Source of the DNA: a virus
Length of the DNA stretch: 64,000 nucleotides
Strand: one strand, 5' to 3'
IMG/VR virus record: IMGVR_UViG_3300027704_000021
Coordinates: 1-64,000 of that record
Part shown: piece after piece, positions 8,400 to 16,407 of the stretch
Layout: each line of letters begins with the position of its first letter
How positions within the stretch are numbered: the first letter of the stretch is position 1
Notes under the pieces: model-generated
The model's input: the letters and a program-made list of their open reading frames with translations, nothing else
Told to the model about the DNA's origin: nothing
The model's database searches: none
Made by a program: the position numbers and the translations under genes

Positions 8400-10151
8400 A
8401 TGAGCTGGAAAAAATACTTTACACCTGTTCCAACAGGCGATAATCAAAACGGTAGTTACAGCCCATTCACTGCTCGTAACAGTGGCAACCTTGCAGGCCC
8501 TGCAAAAACAAATTATTCTAGCTACTTGCCAGATGTATATGTCGGCAGTCCAAACAGAGTTGAGCGTTATAGTCAATATAACACTATGGACCAAGACAGT
8601 GAAGTTAATGCTGCACTAGATATTCTTGCTGAGTTTTGTTCGCAGAAAAATAAGTCTAACAATACACCTTTCCTTGTTGAATATAAAAATAAAGCAACCA
8701 ACAGTGAAATAAACATTATCGGACAGTACTTACAGCAATGGAATAAACTACAACACTTTGAAACAAAGATTTTTAGAATACTTCGTAACGTATTTAAATA
8801 TGGAGATCAGTTTTTTGTAAGAGATCCAGAAACTAAACGCTGGTTTCATGTTGATCCAGCAAACGTAACACGTATTATTGTAAACGAAAGCGAAGGCAAA
8901 ACTCCTGAGCAGTATGTTATTAAGAATGTAAACTTTAATTTTAAAGACGGTATTGCTACTACTCCGTATAACACAAACGGAAACATTGGAAATGCAGGAA
9001 CTAATCCAGGAAGCACACTAACCGGCGGCCGTGGACAAGTAGGACAGCCAAATGCATCAGCTAGCGGAAGTAGATTTACTACTGACGATGGTGAGATGAC
9101 AGTAGATGCAAAAGATGTAGTGCATTTAAGTTTATCAGAAGGATTAGACAACAACTATCCATTTGGTAATAGCTTACTTGAAACTATCTTCAAAGTGTAC
9201 AAGCAAAAAGAATTGCTTGAAGATGCTATTATTATTTACAGAGTACAACGTGCTCCAGAAAGAAGAGTATTCTATGTTGATGTGGGTAATATGCCATCTC
9301 ATCTTGCTATGCAATTTGTAGAGCGTGTTAAGACGGAAATTCATCAAAGACGAATTCCATCGCAGACTGGGGGCGGAACTAATGTCATAGACAGTTCATA
9401 CAATCCTTTGTCAATCAACGAAGATTACTTCTTTCCACAAACTGCTGAAGGGCGTGGATCAAAAGTTGAAACATTACCAGGCGGTACTAACCTTGGAGAA
9501 ATTGATGACCTTAGATATTTTACTAATAAGCTCGTACGTGGTTTACGAATCCCTAGCAGCTATCTACCAACCGGGGCTGACGACAGTGCTGCTCAATACA
9601 ATGATGGAAGAGTCGGAACAGCCTATATACAAGAATTAAGATTTAATACATATTGTGAAAGACTACAAAACTTAGTTGTTGAAGAGTTTGATCAAGAGTT
9701 TAAACGATATATCCTTGAAAGAGGAATTAATATCGACACAGCAATGTTTGATCTTAAATTCCAACCACCACAGAACTTTGCAAGCTATAGACAGGCTGAG
9801 ATTGATAATGCTCGTGTACCAACATACACACAAATGGCAGCTATTCCTTACATGTCAAATAGATTTGCACTTAAACGTTTCTTAGGTATGAGTGACGAGG
9901 AAGTTGCAGAGAATGAACGTATGTGGCGAGAAGAAAATGAAGAGAACTTAGAGCCTATTCCAGGTGAAGCATCAACTGAAATGAGAGATGCTGGTATTAG
10001 TCCATCAACAATTGGTGGCGATCTTGGCGGCATGGAAGACGAAGTTGAAGGCGATGGCGAAATGCCAGTAGACGGTGGCGAAGGTGCATCACCGGATACA
10101 GTTACAGGCGCTGAATTAGGTGCGGCACCGGCAACGGACCAAACGGTATAA
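8400..10151 (+). CDS. 20: portal vertex protein gp20
   Basis: 583 residues; recognised from the T4-type portal sequence, including VERYSQYNTMDQDSEVNAAL, KIFRILRNVFKYGDQFFVRD and LVRGLRIPSSYLPTGADDS. Twelve copies form the ring at the special capsid vertex through which DNA is packaged and ejected and onto which the neck docks; it also initiates prohead assembly. The acidic, Gly-rich C-terminal tail (from ~515) is variable in the family. GGAG lies 18 bases before the ATG. The stop codon overlaps a late promoter box for the next gene. First gene of the head cluster. Confidence 0.95.
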   Translation: MSWKKYFTPVPTGDNQNGSYSPFTARNSGNLAGPAKTNYSSYLPDVYVGSPNRVERYSQYNTMDQDSEVNAALDILAEFCSQKNKSNNTPFLVEYKNKATNSEINIIGQYLQQWNKLQHFETKIFRILRNVFKYGDQFFVRDPETKRWFHVDPANVTRIIVNESEGKTPEQYVIKNVNFNFKDGIATTPYNTNGNIGNAGTNPGSTLTGGRGQVGQPNASASGSRFTTDDGEMTVDAKDVVHLSLSEGLDNNYPFGNSLLETIFKVYKQKELLEDAIIIYRVQRAPERRVFYVDVGNMPSHLAMQFVERVKTEIHQRRIPSQTGGGTNVIDSSYNPLSINEDYFFPQTAEGRGSKVETLPGGTNLGEIDDLRYFTNKLVRGLRIPSSYLPTGADDSAAQYNDGRVGTAYIQELRFNTYCERLQNLVVEEFDQEFKRYILERGINIDTAMFDLKFQPPQNFASYRQAEIDNARVPTYTQMAAIPYMSNRFALKRFLGMSDEEVAENERMWREENEENLEPIPGEASTEMRDAGISPSTIGGDLGGMEDEVEGDGEMPVDGGEGASPDTVTGAELGAAPATDQTV

Positions 10152-10154
10152 ATA
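10147..10154 (+). promoter_or_regulatory. T4-type late promoter placed for a leaderless transcript
   Basis: TATAAATA overlaps the gp20 stop; five bases (10155-10159) separate it from the ATG at 10160. T4 late boxes span about -13 to -6, so the predicted +1 is the A of the ATG. Confidence 0.7.
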
Positions 10155-10159
10155 ACAGT

Positions 10160-10402
10160 ATGATACTACGAGAATTATTTTATTTTGATAAAGAGTCTGT
10201 TGAGGCAGTAGACGATAAACGCTACGAGCCGGAGTATGACGATTCACCTATGAAAAAGAGCGACACACGTAAGACTCGTTTAAAACTGTTTCAAATTAAC
10301 AGGTTACGTAAATCATCTGAACTACATACAGAGGAAAAGCAAAAAGAACTTGAGTTCGTTAAGCAAATGTATGGTATTGCAGCTAACGCAGAAGCTGTAT
10401 AA
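10160..10402 (+). CDS. small head-cluster protein (80 aa), positional counterpart of gp67
   Basis: 80 residues, highly charged, helix-rich: MILRELFYFDKES..., a central DTRKTRLKLFQINRLRK basic stretch and a Glu-rich end. It sits between gp20 and the scaffold/protease genes exactly where T4 has gp67 (prohead core, also 80 aa), and similar small proteins follow gp20 in marine T4-like phages. T4 gp67 is strongly acidic while this one is mixed, so homology is uncertain. There is no ribosome-binding sequence before the ATG; the late promoter would start transcription at the ATG itself. Confidence 0.8.
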   Translation: MILRELFYFDKESVEAVDDKRYEPEYDDSPMKKSDTRKTRLKLFQINRLRKSSELHTEEKQKELEFVKQMYGIAANAEAV

Positions 10403-10410
10403 AGAGATGA

Positions 10411-11112
10411 ATGAAAAAATATATTCCTGGTGAAACTAAAGCACAGCGTAAAGTCCGCAAAAATCTAAACAAGAACCCTAACACAACAAAACAAACTACT
10501 GTAGAGACAGTTAAGACTGTAACTAATCAACATAACATTGCATTTGTAATTGGCAATGGTACAAGTAGAAATCCAATAAGCTTAGAAAGTTTACGACCAT
10601 TAGGTGAAATATACGGATGTAATGCTGTATACAGGGATTTTATGCCTGATCATCTTGTAGCAGTTGATACAAAAATGGTTCTTGAAATTAACAAGGCAGG
10701 AATACAACATCGTGTTCCTACATGGACTAATCCTAATCGTGCATACAATGAAATGACAGGATTTAACTTCTTTCAACCATCAAAAGGTTGGAGTAGTGGC
10801 CCTACTGCACTATGGTTAGCATCTGATACAACAAAATATGATACTATCTATATTTTAGGATTTGATTACGAAGGAACAGGTACATTAGTAAATAATATTT
10901 ACGCAGGCACACAAAACTATAAGGCACCAACAGAAAAAGCAACGTATTATGGCAATTGGCTCAAGCAGACCATAATTACTTGCCAGAATAATCCAGAAAA
11001 GAGATATATAAGAGTAGTAGGAGACAGTTTTATTACTCCTCCGGAGTTATTGAAACTAGAAAATATCGAGAATATGTATGTTAAGGATTTTAAAAATTCC
11101 TTTAATATCTGA
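10411..11112 (+). CDS. glycosyltransferase-like protein (GT42/DUF115-like Rossmann fold)
   Basis: 233 residues. After a basic N-terminal tail comes FVIGNGTSRN, then a GCNAVYRDF segment and DHLVAVD. An N-terminal GNGxS loop followed by a CN-x-(F/Y) strand is the layout of CstII-type sialyltransferases (GT42) and of DUF115 proteins. WSSGPTALWLA and YILGFDYEG follow, as in the middle of such folds. It is read with the head genes (9 bases after the previous stop), so it would act late, perhaps on virion or host-surface glycans. Specificity cannot be read. Family assignment is tentative. Confidence 0.4.
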   Translation: MKKYIPGETKAQRKVRKNLNKNPNTTKQTTVETVKTVTNQHNIAFVIGNGTSRNPISLESLRPLGEIYGCNAVYRDFMPDHLVAVDTKMVLEINKAGIQHRVPTWTNPNRAYNEMTGFNFFQPSKGWSSGPTALWLASDTTKYDTIYILGFDYEGTGTLVNNIYAGTQNYKAPTEKATYYGNWLKQTIITCQNNPEKRYIRVVGDSFITPPELLKLENIENMYVKDFKNSFNI

Positions 11113-11233
11113 CAAAATATTGAAATGGTTCGTTTTGAGCCTATAACTACGTGCTTTTCTGTGAATAGAGTAAATATATTATGACAGCCCATACCCAATC
11201 GGTATGTACAATACATTTAATAGGAGAGTAAAA
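11113..11233 (+). promoter_or_regulatory. leader region with hairpin and possible 16-codon peptide
   Basis: Contains AGTAAATA (11169-11176), a weak late-box variant, followed by an ATG at 11181. That ATG opens a 16-codon frame ending at 11229-11231, inside the ribosome site of the next gene. CATACC (11189-11194) and GGTATG (11200-11205) can pair. Whether this is a promoter with a leader peptide or only spacer is unclear. Confidence 0.3.
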
Positions 11234-12169
11234 ATGGCAGATCGCAATAAATTTGAACATATGCTAGAATTGCTTGTCAATGAAGACAAGGAAGCAGCAG
11301 AAAAATTATTCCACGAGATTGTGGTAGAAAAATCCAGAGATATCTATGAAGGTCTTTTAGAAGACGACAAAGATGTTGATGAAGCATCAGACGAAGAAGT
11401 TGAAGAAGCTTCTAAAGATGATGACGAAGATAAAGATGACGCAGTTGATGAAGCTTCCGATGAAGAAGTTGAAGAAGACGACGACGAAGAAGTTAAAGAA
11501 AACTTTGACTTAGACGAGTTTGAAGTCGAAGCTGATCCAATGGATGTAGGCGGCGATGCAACTGACGAATTAGAAAAAGATCTAGACGGCGATAGTGACG
11601 ACGATGATGACGCACCAGAAGGTGATGTTGAAGATCGTGTTGAAGACTTAGAAGACGCACTAGACGACCTAAAAGCAGAATTTGAAAAAATGATGTCAGG
11701 TGACGAAGGCGAAGACGACGGCGAAGAAGCTGACGACGATGCTGAAGGCGGCGAAGAAGATGATGCGGGCATGCCAGATTTAGGTATGGACGACGAAACT
11801 GAAGAGTCTGCAGGCGAAGAGCCTTTCCAGGCAACAATTACACCTTTATCAGCTGGTGAGCAAATGCGTGAATACGTAGAAAAAGTATCAGCTAAAATGG
11901 GCGACAACGGAGCAAACACTAAAAGTTCAGTTGCAGGCTCAAATAACATGGGCGGCACAGCAGGCAACTTAGTACAAGGTACTGAAGAGTCAGGTGGCGA
12001 GCATGCTGGTCTAGGCGATATGAACGCTAAAGACCAAGACGGCGGCAATGTAAATGTACCAGGCGGAAAAGCTTCTAAATCTTTAAAAGCAGCTCCAGGC
12101 CACGGTGCAGAGAAAAAAGGCAAGCCAGAAGCAGCAGCTGACAAGTCATCGCTTATCGGCAGCAAGTAA
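11234..12169 (+). CDS. acidic prohead core / scaffold-associated protein (gp68-like position)
   Basis: 311 residues from the ATG at 11234, which follows TAGGAGAG; an in-frame ATG at 11204 lacks such a site. The N-terminus (FEHMLELLVNEDKEAAEKLF HEIVVEKSRDIYEGLL, residues ~6-42) matches a motif shared by small core proteins near gp21 in T4-like phages. Residues ~45-195 are an extreme Asp/Glu tract, followed by a Gly/Asn/Lys-rich tail. Acidic, soluble, core-type composition and its place just before the protease and scaffold genes suggest an internal prohead core component, cleaved or released on maturation. The precise T4 equivalent (gp67 or gp68) is not certain. Confidence 0.65.
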   Translation: MADRNKFEHMLELLVNEDKEAAEKLFHEIVVEKSRDIYEGLLEDDKDVDEASDEEVEEASKDDDEDKDDAVDEASDEEVEEDDDEEVKENFDLDEFEVEADPMDVGGDATDELEKDLDGDSDDDDDAPEGDVEDRVEDLEDALDDLKAEFEKMMSGDEGEDDGEEADDDAEGGEEDDAGMPDLGMDDETEESAGEEPFQATITPLSAGEQMREYVEKVSAKMGDNGANTKSSVAGSNNMGGTAGNLVQGTEESGGEHAGLGDMNAKDQDGGNVNVPGGKASKSLKAAPGHGAEKKGKPEAAADKSSLIGSK

Positions 12170-12184
12170 GTTAAGGAAGACTGA

Positions 12185-12808
12185 ATGATACAGCTACAAG
12201 AGAACTTGACATTTGACCAGGCGAAGATGGTAGTCGAATCTTCCACTGAAGGTAAAGACCTTTATTTAAAAGGTATTATTATCCAAGGTGGAATTCGAAA
12301 TGCTAATCAGCGAGTGTATCCTGTAAATGAAATTGGCAGGGCTGTCAAAACTCTCAACGATCAAATCACTGGAGGATATAGCGTTCTCGGAGAAGTTGAT
12401 CATCCAGATGGACTTAACGTTAACCTTGACCGGGTATCGCACATGATTACGGAAACGTGGATGGAAGATGCAAATGGTTATGGAAAAATGAAGATATTAC
12501 CGACCCCTATGGGACAACTAGTTAAAACAATGCTTGAGAGCGGAGTTAAACTAGGTGTTTCGTCTAGGGGATCGGGTAATGTTTCCGAAGACGGAAGCGG
12601 CGAAGTTTCCGACTTTGAAATAATTACGGTAGACGTAGTAGCACAACCAAGTGCTCCAGGCGCTTACCCAACTCCGATATACGAGCACCTAATGAATGCA
12701 CGTGGCGGAATGAAGGCATACGAAATGGCACAGGCAACAAGACACGATCCAAAGGCACAGAAGTATCTAAAGGAATCGCTAATAAATATTATTAGCAAAC
12801 TCCAATAA
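12185..12808 (+). CDS. 21: prohead core protease gp21
   Basis: 207 residues, the usual size. The serine protease of the T4 prohead family (S77): His73 in GEVDHPDG and Ser126/127 in LGVSSRGSG correspond to the catalytic His and Ser. It cleaves scaffold, core and capsid proteins at (L/I)-x-E sites inside the prohead, enabling expansion and DNA packaging. It precedes the scaffold gp22 and capsid gp23 in the conserved order. GGAAG lies before the ATG. Confidence 0.95.
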   Translation: MIQLQENLTFDQAKMVVESSTEGKDLYLKGIIIQGGIRNANQRVYPVNEIGRAVKTLNDQITGGYSVLGEVDHPDGLNVNLDRVSHMITETWMEDANGYGKMKILPTPMGQLVKTMLESGVKLGVSSRGSGNVSEDGSGEVSDFEIITVDVVAQPSAPGAYPTPIYEHLMNARGGMKAYEMAQATRHDPKAQKYLKESLINIISKLQ

Positions 12809-12824
12809 ACTAGGAGAAGAAAGT

Positions 12825-13934
12825 ATGATAGATGCACTAAAAACACTTTTTGAAAATGACGTGGTATCATCTGAAATCAAGGCTGAGATTGAAGAAGCAT
12901 GGAATAGCAAGATTCAGGAAAACAAAATGCAGGCAACTGCTGAGTTACGTGAAGAATTTGCTACAAAGTATGAACACGATAAAGAGACTATGGTCGAAGC
13001 TATCGATAACATGCTGTCTGAGCGACTTCAAGAAGAAATTGCAGAGTTTGCTGACGACCGCAAACAACTTGCAGAAGCAAAAGCGAAGTATGCTGTTGCA
13101 CAACGTGAGAATGCAAACTTACTCAAAGGTTTTGTTGCTGAGCAATTAGTAAACGAAATCAAAGATTTACATGAAGACAAAAAGGTTATGGCTGATAATT
13201 ATGCCAAACTAGAAGAGTTTATTGTAGATGCCTTGGCTAACGAAATATCCGAATTCCAAGAAGACAAAAAAGACTTAGCCGAAACCAAGGTACGCCTTGT
13301 ACGTGAAGCTAAGAACCACTTTGCTAAAGTTAAGAAAAACTTTATCGAAAGAAGTGCTACAGCAGTATCTGAAATGGTTGGTAAATCACTGAAAGGTGAA
13401 ATCCACGCATTGAAAGAAGATATTGACACAGCACGAAAAAATGACTTCGGTCGTAAAATCTTCGAAAGCTTTGCTTCTGAATATGGTACTAGCTACCTAA
13501 ATGAAAATTCAGAGACTGCTAAACTAATTAAAGTTGTTGACATGAAAAACAAGCAACTTGACGAAGCGAAACAGTTTGTAAAGAAGGCGAAAGCAATCGC
13601 TGAATCAACACACGCAGATAAAAAGCGTATTGTTGAAGCAGCAACAAGAAAAGACTTAATTAGCGATTTACTTGGGCCATTGGCAAAAGATCAACGCGAA
13701 ATTATGACAGATTTACTGGAATCAGTTCAGACCGTGAAATTAAGAACACAGTTTGACAAATACCTACCAGCGGTAATCGACGGTAATACTCCAGCTAAGA
13801 AGGCTAAATTAACAGAAGGCACTGAAGTAACAGGCAACAGAAAACAAACTACAACTAGTTCATCACAGCAAGCAAGCGTAGATACGTCAAGCGACAACGT
13901 CGTTGACATCAAACGTTTAGCTGGTTTAAATTAA
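12825..13934 (+). CDS. 22: prohead core scaffold protein gp22
   Basis: 369 residues, almost entirely charged coiled-coil helix (Glu/Lys/Ala-rich, residues ~1-300), with a Thr/Ser/Gln-rich linker and a short conserved end VDIKRLAGLN. Placed between gp21 and gp23 as in T4, where it is the major internal scaffold of the prohead and is later digested by gp21. Several L-x-E sites are present. AGGAGAAG precedes the ATG. Confidence 0.92.
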   Translation: MIDALKTLFENDVVSSEIKAEIEEAWNSKIQENKMQATAELREEFATKYEHDKETMVEAIDNMLSERLQEEIAEFADDRKQLAEAKAKYAVAQRENANLLKGFVAEQLVNEIKDLHEDKKVMADNYAKLEEFIVDALANEISEFQEDKKDLAETKVRLVREAKNHFAKVKKNFIERSATAVSEMVGKSLKGEIHALKEDIDTARKNDFGRKIFESFASEYGTSYLNENSETAKLIKVVDMKNKQLDEAKQFVKKAKAIAESTHADKKRIVEAATRKDLISDLLGPLAKDQREIMTDLLESVQTVKLRTQFDKYLPAVIDGNTPAKKAKLTEGTEVTGNRKQTTTSSSQQASVDTSSDNVVDIKRLAGLN

Positions 13935-13944
13935 GGAGATAATT

Positions 13945-15117
13945 ATGTCAGAACTACTAGAAAGCCGCTGGCAGGATACGAAAACTGCACTTTTGGAAGG
14001 CCTACAAGGCAACAAAAAAGGCGTAATGGCTACCACTTTAGAAAATACCCGTAGGTATTTGTCTGAAACAGCCGTTGCAGGTACAACATCCGCCGGTAAT
14101 GTCGCAACTCTTAACAGAGTTATCCTACCCGTCATCAGACGTGTAATGCCAACCGTTATTGCTAACGAATTAGTTGGTGTTCAGCCTATGACAGGTCCTG
14201 TGGGTCAAATCCACACGCTACGTGTTCGTTATTCGGATACGTTCAACGCAGGTGCATCAGGTGCAACTGCTGGTGAAGAAGCACTTAGCCCGTTTAAAAT
14301 TGCTGAGTCTTATTCAGGTACAACTGCTGGAGTAGCTGCTAACACAGCCGTTCTAGAAGGCGCACCTGGTAATAAGCTTTCGATCCAAATCTTAAAGCAG
14401 ACAGTTGAAGCGAAAACTCGTAAGTTGAGTGCTCGTTGGACTTTTGAAGCTGCTCAAGATGCACAATCAATGCATGGCATTGACGTTGAAGCAGAAATTA
14501 TGGCTGCTTTAGCACAAGAAATTACAGCTGAAATTGATCAGGAAGTAATTTCGAGTCTAACTACTCTTGCTGGTACAGCAGGACAAAATTATGACCAAGC
14601 AGCGGTATCTGGTACTGCTACTTTTGTTGGTGACGAGCATGCTGCTTTAGCTGTTCAAATCAACAGAGTATCAAACCAAATCGCTCAGCGTACACGTAGA
14701 GGCGCAGGTAACTGGGCTGTTGTTAGTCCTTTTGCACTAACAATTCTACAGTCTGCTACAACTTCAGCGTTTGCAAGAACAACTGAAGGCACTTTTGAAG
14801 CTCCAACTAACACTAAGATGGTTGGTACTTTGAATAATGCAATGAAAGTATATGTTAACACATATGCTGCAGACAACGCTAACATCATTGTTGGTTACAA
14901 AGGCTCTAGCGAGTCTGATGCGGCAGCATTCTATTGCCCATACATTCCGCTAATGTCCTCAGGTGTAGTACTGGATCCAGGTACATTTGAGCCAACAGTA
15001 AGCTTTATGACACGTTACGGTTATGTGGAGTTAAACAACACAGCATCGTCACTTGGTAATGCAGCTGACTATCTTGGTGCAGTATCTATTGAATCAGGAA
15101 ACGTTAACTTTAGTTAA
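13945..15117 (+). CDS. 23: major capsid protein gp23
   Basis: 390 residues. The conserved T4-type capsid sequence is clear: SRWQDTKTALLEGLQGNK, NRVILPVIRRVMPTVIANEL, GVQPMTGPVGQIHTLRVRY and the C-terminal block around MTRYGYVELNN. L-x-E sites for gp21 lie at residues 16-18 and 39-41, so a short N-terminal piece is probably removed. It is markedly shorter than T4 gp23 (521 residues), implying a reduced insertion domain. AAGGAG precedes the ATG; a strong intrinsic terminator follows, as expected for the most abundant late product. Confidence 0.96.
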   Translation: MSELLESRWQDTKTALLEGLQGNKKGVMATTLENTRRYLSETAVAGTTSAGNVATLNRVILPVIRRVMPTVIANELVGVQPMTGPVGQIHTLRVRYSDTFNAGASGATAGEEALSPFKIAESYSGTTAGVAANTAVLEGAPGNKLSIQILKQTVEAKTRKLSARWTFEAAQDAQSMHGIDVEAEIMAALAQEITAEIDQEVISSLTTLAGTAGQNYDQAAVSGTATFVGDEHAALAVQINRVSNQIAQRTRRGAGNWAVVSPFALTILQSATTSAFARTTEGTFEAPTNTKMVGTLNNAMKVYVNTYAADNANIIVGYKGSSESDAAAFYCPYIPLMSSGVVLDPGTFEPTVSFMTRYGYVELNNTASSLGNAADYLGAVSIESGNVNFS

Positions 15118-15142
15118 TTTTACTTTGATAAAATAATAGATT

Positions 15143-15173
15143 AAAATAGGCCCTTTAGGGGGCCTATTTTTTT
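15143..15173 (+). terminator. intrinsic terminator after gp23
   Basis: An 11-bp stem (15143-15153 with 15160-15170), 6-nt loop, then continuing T residues to 15173. Confidence 0.9.
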
Positions 15174-15197
15174 GACTAGATAATATAAGGAATACAC

Positions 15198-15365
15198 ATG
15201 GACGTAGTATTAGTAGTAGGTTTGTTTTTAACCTTGTTTATATTCGAACCAGGTAATAAAAAGATAAATGCTTATTGTAAGCAAGCAGTAATAGATAAAG
15301 AGTTTGAATCTCGAAAGTTGTGTTGGGATTATTATACAGATTATCGTGAAGATATTCCAAATTAA
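15198..15365 (+). CDS. 55-aa single-pass membrane peptide
   Basis: ATG at 15198 after ATAAGGAAT, TAA at 15363-15365. Residues 3-16 are a hydrophobic stretch (VVLVVGLFLTLFIF), then a soluble tail with two Cys and several aromatic residues. The topology resembles small inner-membrane phage peptides, but nothing identifies a function. It lies between the gp23 terminator and the sigma70 promoter of the RNA candidate, so read-through or a promoter not seen here would be needed to express it. Confidence 0.5.
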   Translation: MDVVLVVGLFLTLFIFEPGNKKINAYCKQAVIDKEFESRKLCWDYYTDYREDIPN

Positions 15366-15379
15366 ATGTAATTTAATGG

Positions 15380-15408
15380 TTGACAACTATTCCTTTTAGT
15401 GCTATTAT
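15380..15408 (+). promoter_or_regulatory. sigma70-type promoter for the RNA candidate
   Basis: TTGACA (15380-15385), 17-bp spacer, TATTAT (15403-15408). Predicted start near 15415. No reading frame of note begins downstream until 15759. Confidence 0.75.
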
Positions 15409-15414
15409 ATATGT

Positions 15415-15655
15415 ATAGCTTAGGAGATATCCTTTAGTTAGATAGTGCAAGGAACAAGCAACCGCAGCGTTGTGAACTTGGCTAGCACCTGTAGTGGGAC
15501 TGTATGAGCGTAGAGATACGAAGATATAGATTTTGGACTTAACGGTTCGATGTTAGGCTCTCCGAACTTAGAAATGAGTTGCTAAGGAGTTGTTGGTAAT
15601 CATTAATCCCAACCTATCACCTTATTTAGAAGTCCATCCCACACTTTTTCTTTTA
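15415..15655 (+). ncRNA. candidate phage non-coding RNA (~240 nt)
   Basis: Begins at the predicted start of a strong sigma70 promoter and ends in a T-rich tract (15644-15655) just after a stem, as in intrinsic termination. Stems are AGGA/TCCT 15422-15433 (GATA loop), GTGC 15445-15448 with GCAC 15485-15488, and CAAC/GTTG 15459-15472. Long-range pairings are GTGGGA 15494-15499 with TCCCAC 15637-15642 and, directly stacked, TGGACTT 15534-15540 with AAGTCCA 15630-15636. Inside these are GTTCG/CGAAC 15545-15567 and GTTGG/CCAAC 15592-15613. No Rfam class is recognised; features of RNase P, tmRNA, 6S or SRP RNA are not apparent. Function unknown. Confidence 0.6.
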
Positions 15656-15663
15656 CTCCTAAT

Positions 15664-15758
15664 GATAAATACATTGTCAAAGAGAGAACCTCTATGATGA
15701 GGACTTATGCGGGCCCACCGTGTAGACCTAGAACGTCAACTTATTAAGGAGAAAAACA
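15664..15758 (+). promoter_or_regulatory. late promoter with long leader
   Basis: GATAAATA at 15664-15671 with an expected start near 15677, leaving about 80 untranslated bases. The leader has a GAGG-type inverted repeat around 15683-15702 and ends in AAGGAG before the ATG at 15759. Confidence 0.65.
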
Positions 15759-16394
15759 ATGGGAAGACCAATTAATAAAAAACACATCGGAGACGGTGCT
15801 GGAAAGATTCAAGTAACAGCAGTGAGATTTGCAGCCGGCGCAGAAATAGCAGCGGCAACAGAGTCACATATTGTGTCACAGCGTTCAACTAACAAGTTTA
15901 ACGTTACTGACGGAACCAAGACTGAAGTTTGTACACTAGTTAACAAAACACCTGGAGCGTTAGCTGCAAGTGAATTTTGCATTAACGTTGCAGACAGTGC
16001 AGGTGTTACTAAGCAGATTACTAAACTTCGCAACAGAACAATGCAAGTTGAAGGTGGTACATCATACGTAGGAAATGCCAAATGGGCTAGAACAGCCGCA
16101 GGCAAAAGTGCAGCACAGGAAAGACCAATCACAGGTGCAACAGCAGCTAATCCAGTTGTTATTACATCTAACGGTCACGCTCTTGCAAACGGAACTAAAG
16201 TTTCGATTCGCGGAGTAGTTGGCATGGTAGAGCTTAACACTGCAACTGCATACACAGTAGCAGGTACTGCAACAAATACTTTCCAATTAGCAGGTATTAA
16301 CGGTAGTGGATTTACTGGATATACATCAGGTGGTGTAGCAACAGTAGCAGCAACAGAAACTGGCGGCATTGTAGTCGACGCTCAAGCTACATAA
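15759..16394 (+). CDS. virion structural protein with FCCH-like beta domain
   Basis: 211 residues starting MGRPINKKHIG, a beginning shared by structural proteins of marine T4-like phages. Residues ~120-200 match the pattern of the FCCH-type beta domain often seen in phage tail proteins (ITGAT..NPVVITSNGHALANG, GMVELN, YTV, TNTFQLAGI). Strong AAGGAG ribosome site, and it directly follows the RNA/leader region. First gene of the long fibre and decoration block. Could be a capsid decoration or fibre-base protein; not resolved. Confidence 0.7.
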   Translation: MGRPINKKHIGDGAGKIQVTAVRFAAGAEIAAATESHIVSQRSTNKFNVTDGTKTEVCTLVNKTPGALAASEFCINVADSAGVTKQITKLRNRTMQVEGGTSYVGNAKWARTAAGKSAAQERPITGATAANPVVITSNGHALANGTKVSIRGVVGMVELNTATAYTVAGTATNTFQLAGINGSGFTGYTSGGVATVAATETGGIVVDAQAT

Positions 16395-16407
16395 TAGGAT
16401 ATATTGA

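Noticed and set aside
11344-12246. 300-codon minus-strand frame rich in Ser
   Set aside because: Antisense shadow of the Asp/Glu tract of the core gene; low complexity and no ribosome site.
15541-15570. tRNA T-arm (GGTTCGA)
   Set aside because: No acceptor stem, anticodon arm or CCA-like end can be built around it; the bases pair better with CGAAC at 15563-15567 in the RNA candidate.
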